DNA from: Reticulitermes speratus
Taxonomy: Eukaryota > Arthropoda > Insecta > Blattodea > Rhinotermitidae
Assembly: GCA_021186555.1 (NCBI GenBank)
Contig: JAJKFL010000011.1
Coordinates: 7,526,001-7,590,000 of the forward strand
DNA: 64,000 bases
Direction of reading: 5' to 3'
Shown one piece after another: positions 54,466-64,000 of the stretch. Made by a program: the position numbers and the translations under genes. How positions within the stretch are numbered: the first letter of the stretch is position 1; the number at the start of each line of letters is the position of its first letter. Below the pieces are notes generated by a model. That model did no database searches, had not been told where the DNA came from, and was given only the letters and a program-made list of their open reading frames with translations.

Positions 54466-55615
54466 ATAAATCAGGGAAAGCTTACTAAAAAAGGAGACTT
54501 AAATTCTTAGGTACAGTGAACATTACCAAGGTATACGAGGATGTGGATTAGGAATCCGAGATGAATATTTTTCTTGCAATTTTTCGTCATTCCTTTAATT
54601 ACCTTCATTCTGTTAAATTAATATTACAGGGTTTGCTTTAAAAATACTGCAGCCTATAGTGAAAATACAGCGTAATTATTTATATGACAGCAATCGCTAC
54701 TCACTTTTCGTCGCGTCACTTACGGTACTCATACACACAAATGCGCGCACAACGGCTCGTTCCCACGCTGCTTATCGGACAGCGTACGAGTTATTTGCAG
54801 TCATGTGGATTACGCTCGTTCAATACGCTGAACGCGGTTGCTAAGTATCCTGATATAGACCGAAACACGTCACAATACTTTAAGCTAAGTGCTATGCAAT
54901 AAAAGGTCGTTGATTTTACAAACTACATTTAAAAAAGCTGCACGAAACGAAAAATCGTAATACATATTATATAATTATTCTAATAAATATTACGATTACA
55001 GTCGCCGATGTGGCAGCCATAATGCTTATGCGTTGTAGTTGGAAACCAGACAACTGCGGCTTCGAATCCGATCAACAGCATGAGGTTTGGGTGGGCCTGC
55101 GGCCGCTGATTATATTATTTATTTTGCGGGTTGGGTTCCCAGCGGTTATGGGAAGACAGTGTATACACTCCTAAAGGAATGAGGGTGATGCCATGCGAGG
55201 GAATGGAAAGGAAAGGACGCCAGAGTCACCACCGCCTTGAAAACTTGTCGAATTATGCTACTGTTCACGACGGAGTGCATGCTTTGACCATCGTTTGAAA
55301 CCGTCTGAATCATACATATATATCAATACGGTGAGGTCTGTTTGCGACATCATGATCTACTGAACTACCGAACGGATCTGTTCAAGGTAGACATTTCTAG
55401 AAATCTTTGATTCGACAATGATGGAAACGTCTTTTGTCTTTAATAATTCCGTACCCAAAAAATTGTTTTTAGAAAAAAAAAACTAACGTTAAGAATTGGC
55501 AGTGCTGCCTCCAGCGGAGGCCAAGGGAAGCTGACATATTTCATGTACTTTGCCTGGCATCCGCTTGTGGCAAGTCTGTCGATTTCAACGTTTTTTTTTA
55601 TTTACGCGTGCTAAG
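54466..55615. other. Unassigned stretch
   Basis: No gene or clear repeat recognised. Possible decayed tRNA-like sequence near 55055-55075 only. Confidence 0.35.
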
Positions 55616-55619
55616 AGAC

Positions 55620-55871
55620 TTGGGGCCGCGCGGTCTAAGGCGTGGGTCTACGGCCGCTCGCTTACTGGGACTGTGGGTTCGAATGCCACCGGGGGCATGG
55701 ATGTCTGTCTCTCGTGAGTGTTGTGTGTTGTCAGGTAGAGGTCTCTGCGACGAGCTGGTCCCTCGTCCAGAGGAGTCCTACCGAGTGTGGTGTGTCTAAA
55801 AAGTGTGTGATCGTGAAGCCTCGAAAAATGAGGCAGCCTAGGCCCCCAAGGGGCTGTCGAAAAAAAAAACG
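55620..55871 (+). mobile_element. SINE family A, slightly 5'-truncated
   Basis: Starts GGGGCCGCGCGGTCTAAGG, has the B-box GGTTCGAATGCCACC and the full body, ending GGGGCTGTCG plus poly-A. Confidence 0.9.
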
Positions 55872-56984
55872 TGTTTCCTTATTTACACGTTGATTATTAT
55901 CCGCCGATCGCCGAAACGAATTACCCACCATCAAGCATTAGCAAATACAATTTTTAACGCTTATTAAGCTGCTGTAATTTTCGTTGATTAAATATTTTAC
56001 TGTTTCTACGTGCGAATTATTCGCACGGGTACAACTAGTGCTCAATATTTATGTATTGTGTCCTTGCAGGTATGATTTTGTGGGTCAAACGTTGGCATTA
56101 AATCGAGCTCTCAAAGCGCTAAATCCTGGCCCCGAGGGAGTACATTTCACTTTCACGTCATAACGCTGTCTAGTTCGAGAACTATCTTCTTTTACATGCA
56201 CGACCGCCTTAATTGGAAGTCATCTGCAATTCATAGGTATACTGACACTGATTATCAACAGGACTGCTGCAAGGAAGGGTCAGCGATGTCTGGAGGGACA
56301 CGGACACAGAACTTTATGTAAATTGAAGTCACGGCATGTCTCCTTGCCGGAAACAGAATTACTGTACAGTACAGAACACTGGCCAACATGCTAGATGACC
56401 ACTTGAGTGGAATGGCACAGTGGGTGAACTGAACTTAAATGAATTTCACGTGTAGTGGTATTGGTGGTGCTGATGTTGGTATTGATGGTGATGATAGAGA
56501 TAGATAAATAATAAATAAATAAATAAATATAAAGATGGTGCTATACCACACGAAACAGATATATTTAAGTTACGATTTTCTTAGAATAACGAAGACAATG
56601 TACAAAGCTTGTCATATAAACCGCATTTGCAATAAGAAAGGTAACTCAAAAATTCCTGCAGTTCAGTGAAATTCAATAAAATTCATTAAAGCCATTCTGC
56701 ATAAAATCGTCATTTTCTGTTTGGATCTTGGCATATAAATGTAACGCCTTTTTAATTTATCTTGGTCATTCTCACAGGACATCTGTGCAGACTGTGTACA
56801 CTGGCTACATGAAGAGCACTCACTGCAGTATCCGGGCACAGACATGCACAGACGCGCCATAATCTATCTCCAGGGACTCTGGACTACCTGACACGCGCTC
56901 CTCTTGTCCAGTAACGAGATAGGCCTGAGCCTAATGACATGATTAGGTGACATATGCCAATATGAAACAACTATGACACCTACG
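55872..56984. other. Unassigned stretch
   Basis: No gene recognised. An AAAT microsatellite occurs at 56505-56530. Confidence 0.35.
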
Positions 56985-56986
56985 AA

Positions 56987-57637
56987 AACAGTCATAGAAC
57001 GTATGTACATAGAGACAAAACAGTCATAGAACGTATGTACATAGAGACAAAACAGTCATAGAACGTATGTACATAGAGACAAAACAGTCATAGAACGTAT
57101 GTACATAGAGACAAAACAGTCATAGAACGTATGTACATAGAGACAAAACAGTCATAGAACGATGTCATAGAGGCCAAAACAGTCTGATAGAAGCGTTGTC
57201 CATAGAGATACATAAACAGTGCATTAGAAACCCATATGAACAATAGAGCACAAAAACAGTCATAGAACGTATGTACATAGAGACAAAACAGTCATAGAAC
57301 GTATGTACATAGAGACAAAACAGTCATAGAACGTATGTACATAGAGACAAAACAGTCATAGAACGTATGTACATAGAGACAAAACAGTCATAGAACGTAT
57401 GTACATAGAGACAAAACAGTCATAGAACGTATGTACATAGAGACAAAACAGTCATAGAACGTATGTACATAGAGACAAAACAGTCATAGAACGTATGTAC
57501 ATACAGACAAAACAGTCATAGAACGTATGTACATAGAGACAAAACAGTCATAGAACGTATGTACATAGAGACAAAACAGTCATAGAACGTATGTACATAG
57601 AGACAAAACAGTCATAGAACGTATGTACATAGAGACT
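56987..57637. repeat. 32-bp tandem array, about 20 copies, with a scrambled patch
   Basis: The unit is ACAGTCATAGAACGTATG plus TACATAGAGACAAA and is nearly invariant. Between 57161 and 57256 about three units are full of small insertions, deletions and substitutions, then perfect units resume. No unique spacers separate the units, so this is not a CRISPR array. Confidence 0.93.
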
Positions 57638-57904
57638 GACCATAAATGTCAATAGAAAGATTTGGATTCTCCTTGAACGATGCAACGTTGCCGACTGCCA
57701 TGACATGTCTATGTTAACGCACTTAACACTACCTCGTGAGCCAGTTTAGTCCTGTAGGAACATGGAACTGTATTTGAAAAATTTTACAAAGACTTAGTGC
57801 TGTCCTTAATAGCAGTAAGGGAGGGTGGGGAGTGTTATGTGGAGGGGGCGGGGTAGCTGCACAGTTAGTAATTAAAATATTTGTGTCCTACAAAGCTTCC
57901 TCCT

Positions 57905-58177
57905 GGCCGTGCCATGGCTCAGGCGGTTAGTCGTCTGCCTCTCACCACGGAGGCCCGGGTTCGATCCCAGGTCAGTCCATGTGGGATTTGTGGTGGACGA
58001 AGTGGCACTGGGACAGGGTTTTCCCCGAGTACTTCGGTTTTCCCCTGTCAATTTAATTCCACCGGTGCTCCATTACAAGGAAAAACGAAAAAACTAATCA
58101 TCTTCATCACAGGGTTACACAATAAGCCTTAAGGCTGCGGTGCGTCCGTAGCATCTGCTGCGGGGCCCTTCACCAAA
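57905..58177 (+). mobile_element. SINE family B with 13-bp target duplication
   Basis: Complete copy. AAAGCTTCCTCCT brackets it at 57892-57904 and 58178-58190. Head, B-box GGTTCGATCCCAGG, body and tail are intact; the clearest member of the family here. Confidence 0.95.
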
Positions 58178-58340
58178 AAAGCTTCCTCCTTAACAACAAA
58201 ATAAATCACACTGGATGCTGCAAATGTCGAATAATTTGCCGCACCAATCGATTGTGTGGTTTAAACTGCAAGTGGTTTTGCCGAGAACTTCACGAAATAT
58301 GTTCTTGTCGTCTCTGAGTAACATTTCATACAACAATATG

Positions 58341-58400
58341 CCAGGGATTCCCAAACTTGGCTCAGCGAAAGGTTTGCAGGGGATCCGCAGATACCTTCCC
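58341..58400 (+). mobile_element. Possible hAT-like left terminus
   Basis: CAGGGATTCCCAAACTTGGC resembles hAT ends. No matching right end was seen. Confidence 0.35.
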
Positions 58401-58856
58401 TAATGACGAATTTTAATTTTACAGAATTCTTGAATACGTAATCTTTATGTTCTTAAGACATATATGAATCTGCTTAACTGATACTGACACTGAATAGCTA
58501 AATAAAACAGGTCACAACAAACTTCACTTCAAAGCAAATAATTCAATTCGAAGACGCCGCGATTTCGTGTGTTCATTAGAGCTTCCTTTGATTTCAGATT
58601 AACACAGATGTACACCACCACTGTAATTTTTAAAGTATGTGTAACTGGAATATGCGAAGACTTTTCAAAACCTAAAGGGTACTTCAATAAAGAAAAATTT
58701 TAGGTAACATTAGGACCTTAATTAATTAGGCAGGAAAAAGGTAGCACGCTGAACAAGACTTATATTCCAAAGTATTCGGCTGTTAGTATGTGGGGTACCC
58801 AAAACCCAAGTGACATGGTTTGAATTAATTCGATTTTAAATATTAATGTAGGATAT

Positions 58857-58920
58857 AGAACTTCTTGACCAGCTGAGCGACTATCATCAACTGCAAAATG
58901 ACTGTGTCGCATGTTGTCCG
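58857..58920 (+). mobile_element. LINE 3' tail fragment
   Basis: GAACTTCTTGACCAGCTGAG followed by a weak match to the LINE end. Confidence 0.45.
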
Positions 58921-59213
58921 TTAGTTTTCAATATCGGTCAAACAGAACACATGATCTTAAATTCAAATAACTCTACCGGAGCTCACTACCTTCATCCCTA
59001 TACAGGGTGACTTACAAAGTTCACACCCCTACGTTTGGTACACCTTGTGGGGAATACCTGTACAAATGAGTAAACAAATGGCTGTTGATACATTTGTTAA
59101 ACATGTCTACACTGACCTGCTATTAAAGCAACTGTGAATACCTCAAAACTCTATCTTCTGAAATTATAGCAACATATATCCCAAGTGAATTTCTGTACAA
59201 ATACAGTTGAACT

Positions 59214-59388
59214 CGGTTATAACGTCATGAAAGGGACTGAATATTGTGTGTCGTTATAAACGAGTATTATTATAACTGAGCAGAATAATATTATGGTTAA
59301 CAGTGAGGAATTAACTGGTACCACAGAATATCTGACGCTATAGACGAGGTGTCGCATAAACCGATGTCGTTATAACCGGGTTCGTCTG
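59214..59388 (+). mobile_element. Tc1/mariner (pogo-like) MITE, 175 bp
   Basis: The ends CAGTTGAACTCGGTTATAAC and the inverted GTTATAACCGGGTTCGTCTG pair imperfectly. TA precedes the left end and TG (mutated TA) follows the right. Non-coding. Confidence 0.75.
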
Positions 59389-59389
59389 T

Positions 59390-60460
59390 GTGTCACTGAA
59401 GTAGGCCTAAAGTACTTTCAGAACAATTTTCATACAGAAATATGAAAGTCATTCTACTAACGAAGAGACCCAGAAAATCTCACCGTGTGGCCGATTTGTC
59501 TGTAAAAGTCAGTCTTCAATTTGTTAATAACCTGTATAGAACGAAAGTAACACAAGTGGCCAAACATGAATGAAAAGATAGCACTCAGGAAGCTAGTTAC
59601 TGGTAACAGGATCAAAGAACCGAGAAATTTACGTACCATTGCATTAAGATCAGATGTAAATAGGAAAACCAGTTGAAGAAAACAGAACCGAGATTCGAAG
59701 GAGGAAACAAATAGTTTGTATGTAGGATCGACAGGCTATTAAACGTAAGACAGAGGAAGAAAAATTATAGCTTAGGCTTAGAAATCAAAACCCAAAGCAA
59801 CAGCTTAAAACTAAAACAGCTGTGTGGCAAGTAATAGAGAATTTAAGATTAACATTCTATTAACACTGTAGAATTAACACAAGCGATGTGCAATGCAGAA
59901 AACTTGGTGTTGTCTGCAGACACATCAATACTCTGTAATGCGCCTCAGCAAATAAATGATATTATAAGCGGCAATAATATGTCACCACAAAGGGACAGCG
60001 GGGAACATTCCTGTTACAGTAATAAACTGCGTATCACATGAGTGGCGAACCTTTCTGTTTTTTTCAACATCCTACCTAACTGCGACAGTGCAAAACAAGC
60101 TGTTTGGGGGGGGGGGGGGTAGGGGAGGCTCACTTTATCAGCCGGGGTTGTAAGTGGAAATGGGAGGGCTTTGGAAAATATCCGAGAAAACACCCAACCT
60201 AAGACCTGCCATTACATCGTTGTATAGAAAGACGAGAGGCAAGCATTACACAGACTCCCTTTATGGAAGGCGACCCAAGTGCTATGAAACGCATTTTCAG
60301 AGTCATTTTTCTATCGCATCATCAGTTTCTTTTTTTTTGGGAGCCCTATTCGCTAATGCTTTGTGACCGACCGTACGAGATAGCTTACACGCGCCCGGCG
60401 TGTCAAATGACTTCAACTTCACAAAGCTGAAGTTCATCAAACATTTTCGTTGTTGGTAAA
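59390..60460. other. Unassigned stretch
   Basis: No gene recognised. A run of about 14 G lies at 60105-60119 and a T run near 60329-60337. Confidence 0.35.
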
Positions 60461-60462
60461 GA

Positions 60463-61925
60463 ACTGGAAGTATGTGGAAGTGTATGTGGAAGTGTATGGG
60501 AAGTGTGTGTGGAAGTTATGTGGAAGTGCATGTGAATGTATGTGGAAGTGTAGTGGAATGTAATGTGAAGTATGTGGAAGCATGGAAAGTGGTAATGTGA
60601 AGTCTATGGAAAGCATGTGAAGTGTATGTGGAAGTGTATGGAAGTGTATGAGAAGTGCATGTGGAGGACGTGGAGTGCATGTGGAAGTGATGTGGAAGAT
60701 ATGTGGAGTACATGTGGACGGTATGGGAAGGTATGAAGTACATGTGGACGTGTTATGTGGAAGTATACTGTGGAAGTGTAGTGGAAGTGTATGTGGAAGT
60801 ACATTGTGGAAGTGTTATGTGGAAGTAGAGTGAATACTGTGAGTGTCTGGAGTTCATGTGGAAGTGTATGTGGAATTACATGTGAAGTGTATGTGGAAGG
60901 TATGTCAATGTATGTGGAATTATGTGAAGTGTAGTGGAAGTGTATGTAATGTATTGAAGTGATAAGTACATGGAGTTGTGTGGAAGTGTTTGAATGTATT
61001 GAATGTATGTGGAAGGTATGGGAATGTACACTTGACAGTGTAATGGAAGTGTGTGGGAACGTTGTGAAGTGTATTGAAGTAGCAGTGAAGTGTATGTGAA
61101 GTGTATGTGATTTGTGAAGTGTATGTGGAAGACATGTGGAAGTGTATTGGAATGTGAGTTGAAGTGTTGTGAAGTGTAATGAAGTGTATTGGAGTAATTG
61201 AAGTTATGGAAGTGGTGTGGATGTAGGGAGTGTATGTGGAAGTGTATGTGGAGGTCAGTTGAAGTGTATGTGGAAGTGGTATGGGAAGTGTATTGGAAGT
61301 GTATGGAAGTACATGTGGAAGTGTATTGAAGTGTGTGTGAGTGTATGTGGAAGTGATGTGGAAGTACATGTGAAGTGTATGTGGAAGGTGTGTGAAGTGT
61401 AATGGGAAGTGTATGTGAAGTGTATGTCGAAGTACATGTGAAGTACATGGGAAGTGTGTGTGGAATGTAGTGAAGTGTATTGGAAGTTATGGAAGGTATG
61501 TGGAAGTGTATGTGGAAGTACATGTGGAAGTGTATGTGGAAGTGTGTGTGGAAGTACATGTGGAAGTGTATGTGGAAGTGTATGTGGAAGTGTATGTGGA
61601 AGTGTATGTGGAAGTGTATGTGGAAGTATATGTGGAAGTACATGTGGAAGTGTATGTGGAAGTGTATGTGGAAGTGTATGTGGAAGTGATGTGGAAGTAC
61701 ATGTGGAAGTGTATGTGGAAGTGTATGTGGAAGTGTATGTGGAAGTGTATGTGGAAGTGTATGTGGAAGTGTATGTGGAAGTGTATGTGGAAGTACATGT
61801 GGAAGTACATGTGGAAGTGTATGTGGAAGTGTGTGTGGAAGTGTATGTGGAAGTGTATGTGGAAGTGTATGTGGAAGTACATGTGGAAGTGTATGTGGAA
61901 GTGTGTGTGGAAGTGTATGTGGAAG
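60463..61925. repeat. 12-bp satellite (TATGTGGAAGTG)n, noisy then clean
   Basis: From 61498 to 61925 units are nearly exact 12-mers with TACA or TGTG variants. From 60463 to about 61497 the same unit is broken by many one-base losses and small substitutions. Open frames across the clean part (MWKC, VEVY and GSVC repeats; HTLP, HIHF and TYTS antisense) exist because 12 is divisible by three and no frame has a stop. They are not genes. Confidence 0.95.
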
Positions 61926-62054
61926 CACAGCAACGCCGACAGTCTACACGTTCTACGCTAATGTTATGTTATTTTAATACTTCCAGCTCAAAACAACACC
62001 AAGAAATTACGACGACAAAAGTGGTAATTTTTACAAGCTTCCTATAAACCAAAG

Positions 62055-62335
62055 TAGGCGGGGATAGCGTAGCCGGTATAGCAACTCGCTTCGGGCTGAA
62101 CGGTCCGGGGATCGAATCCCGGTGGGGGAGAGATTTTCGCGGCCTTCCAGACCGGTCCTGGGGTCCACCCAGCCTCCTATACAATGGGTACCGGGTCTCT
62201 TTCCCGGTAAAGCGGCCGGGGCGTGGAGTTGACCACTCACCCTCATCTAGTGCCGAGGTTAAAGAAAGAGTAGAGCTATACCTTACTCCCCCTCTGGGCC
62301 TTCATGGCCCGTTCTAGGGAGAACTTTACCTTTTA
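62055..62335 (+). mobile_element. SINE family C
   Basis: Complete: GGCGGGGATAGCGTAGCCGG head, B-box GGGATCGAATCCCGG, body through AAAGCGGCCGGGGCGTGG, and 3' end GAACTTTACCTTT. Confidence 0.92.
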
Positions 62336-62602
62336 CATATAAACCAAAGTTGGACAATTTTAAGGCTCCTCGTTATGTAATGAACACGAAATACGAGTCT
62401 TGTATTTTATTTCCTGAATTTATACAAGGTCAACTGCAGGAATGTCCACACACCAGAAAACAGCAACGTTGAATTATTGACTGCATACAGCAGAATGTAC
62501 GTTTTACACTTCGCAAGCAACGCATTCATTTACACTTGAGCCTTCAAATGTTTGTCTGTACATACAGCTATGTTTCTGGCGAGTATCTACGTTACGAAAG
62601 AT

Positions 62603-62886
62603 GGCCGTGCCATGGCCCAGGCGGTTAGTCGCCGGCCTCCAACCGCGGAGGCCCGAGTTCGATCCCGGGTGGACAAAGTGGCACTGGGACAGGTTTCCCC
62701 CCCCCCCCCCCCCCCGAGTACTTCGGGTTTCCCCTGTCAATTTCATTTCACCGGTGCTCCATTACTTGGAAAAATGAAAAAACTGAACATCTTTCTCTTC
62801 ATCTTATCACAAGGGTTGCACAATAAACCTCAAGGCTGCGGTGCGTCCGCAGCTTCTGCTGCGGGGACCTTCTTCACAAAAAATAA
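62603..62886 (+). mobile_element. SINE family B with 12-bp target duplication
   Basis: Full head (GGCCGTGCCATGGCCCAGGC), but the segment after the B-box lacks CAGTCCATGTGGGATTTGTG (a small deletion) and contains a 19-C run at about 62697-62715. GTTACGAAAGAT (62591-62602) and GTTATGAAAGAT (62887-62898) flank it. Confidence 0.93.
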
Positions 62887-62898
62887 GTTATGAAAGAT

Positions 62899-63422
62899 AC
62901 TGAAATTATACAGACAGTACCGATACAAATACAAACATAACTGTAAAACAATACGAAGGTGTAAGAGTAAATAAAACTGCATATTAATTCTGGCACTCCT
63001 ATATTATAATACTGCGTCTGTCTCGTCATGAGGTCACTCTGAGATGCGCATAAAAATATAATTTTTTACTAGTATAATTTTCAACACAGCAAGTTTATAG
63101 CCGAAAACAATCACACCAATTAATCTACTGTATGTAGAGCAGCATAATTCATTCCCCTCTTTGCTACATATTCCGCTATAGCACGCAAGGCGCTGCGCAT
63201 AATATCGGTACACATAATTCACTTGAATTATATCAACGTAACGCAATGTGAACATTCTAAAAACATACAAGGCATGGGCTGGAGACGGATTACAGATCAT
63301 AATGAGAAATCGTTTCCACCAAAACTTTCGAGAAACGTTGGACCTGTAAAGGACACACGCCATTTACAGACACCACTTCGCTTTTTGTGTCAGTATCTGT
63401 ATTTTCCTTCAAGGTCCTTACA
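62899..63422. other. Unassigned stretch
   Basis: No gene or repeat recognised. Confidence 0.35.
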
Positions 63423-63423
63423 G

Positions 63424-64000
63424 CAGTGGTTCCCAACCTCAGATCGCGACCCAAATCAGGGTCGCGGATGGTCTGACGGAAGGTCGCGAGAGGGTTTTAT
63501 GGAAAACTCGATAATTATGAAAATAAAATCAAAATTCATGTTATGTAACGTTCCATATGTTCGTATTTCACAAGTTTTTATTTAGAAGCAAATGATTTGT
63601 CTAAGCAGCACATGTATGAGTTACTTAAACAAATATTTGTTTCTTCATGGTATGTGTATTTAATATTGTCCCAAAAAACATTGGATTTGACAATAACATT
63701 AAAAATTTAATATTTTTTTAATAAGTGGCAGGATAGGGACAGGTGGCGGGCTCTTGTGAGTGCGGTAATGAACCTTCGGGTGCCATAAAACGCGGGGAAT
63801 TTCTTGACTAGCTGACGATCTTTAGCTTCTCAAGAAGGACTCGTGCTGCATGGAGTTAGTTAGTTTAGGTGGAAATGTTATGTAGTGTTCAAGAAAAGGC
63901 ATTAGTATCAGTTAATTTATAGTAAATGTCACTGACTATTGCCGTTTCGATGGTAGGGTCGCGGGTCACATACCGTTTGCTACTTTAGGTCACACGCATA
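63424..64000 (+). mobile_element. hAT-like element, left end, running off the window
   Basis: Begins CAGTGGTTCCCAACCTCAGA, a classic hAT terminus, with paired GGGTCGCG blocks. AT-rich interior; a LINE 3' end (63722-63865) is inserted. GGTCGCGGGTCAC at 63956-63968 may approach the right end, which is outside the window. Confidence 0.65.
63722..63865 (+). mobile_element. LINE 3' end
   Basis: GGATAGGGACAGGTGGCGGG, GGGAATTTCTTGACTAGCTG and TCTCAAGAAGGACTC in the conserved order. Similar to 42.6 kb but 5'-truncated further. Confidence 0.8.

Noticed and set aside
56987..57637. CRISPR-like array of 32-bp repeats
   Set aside because: Units are contiguous with no unique spacers, and the context is eukaryotic.
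58999..59055. TACAGGGTGACTTACAAAGTT as a mariner terminus
   Set aside because: No inverted partner was found nearby.
60876..62047. Long repetitive frames such as MWKC, VEVY or HTLP repeats
   Set aside because: They come from a 12-bp satellite whose unit is stop-free in several frames on both strands.

Overview
This window looks like insect nuclear DNA, and I find no intact host protein-coding gene, rRNA gene or true tRNA gene in it. It is AT-rich, carries a short run of the insect telomere motif TTAGG at about 23.74 kb, and is packed with tRNA-derived SINEs, LINE 3' ends, short terminal-inverted-repeat (TIR) elements and satellite-like tandem arrays. The SINE and LINE types recall cockroach/termite (Blattodea) genomes. 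That placement comes from memory and is tentative. Nearly every long open frame falls inside a tandem array, a SINE, or the antisense of a LINE.

Interspersed repeats. Three tRNA-derived SINE families recur: A (tRNA-Leu/Ser-like head, about 263 bp, poly-A tail, 8 loci), B (about 275-290 bp, 6 loci) and C (about 290 bp, CTTTACC-rich tail, about 9 loci). Several copies have clear target-site duplications (TSDs). LINE 3' ends occur at about 10 places; only the copy at 42.1-42.7 kb keeps recognisable reverse-transcriptase C-terminal coding sequence. DNA transposon remnants include hAT-like elements (12.74, 25.64, 48.29, 63.42 kb), a Tigger/pogo-like element (20.73 kb), piggyBac-like MITEs with TTAA flanks (20.2, 23.4, 37.6, 39.4 kb) and Tc1/mariner-type elements with transposase fragments (35.4 and 44.2 kb). 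An unclassified element of about 490-530 bp ('family E') has copies at 3.2, 7.4, 39.7 and 53.5 kb.

Tandem arrays. There are arrays with units of 32 bp (4.3 kb), 5 bp (10.7-12.0 kb), 34 bp (12.2 kb), 19 bp (14.0-15.2 kb), 62 bp (17.2 kb), about 115 bp (29.5-30.4 kb), 50 bp (32.0-33.3 kb), 20 bp (33.9 kb), 24 bp (34.5 kb), about 103 bp (49.5 kb), 32 bp (57.0-57.6 kb) and 12 bp (60.5-61.9 kb).

The most interesting layer is a dispersed set of about 20 hammerhead-ribozyme-like motifs (CTGANGA, helix II, GAAA, a short palindromic helix III, then the cleavage-site base). They range from apparently intact (20.0, 27.36, 45.42, 51.35 kb) to decayed. Many sit as mirror-image pairs in long foldbacks, and one set forms a tandem array. 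Hammerhead motifs are known at the ends of Penelope-like retroelements. No Penelope reverse transcriptase is visible here, so these look like non-autonomous or terminal pieces. The palindromic helix III (ACATGT, ACGT or ACACGTGT) in every subfamily suggests ribozymes that work as dimers.
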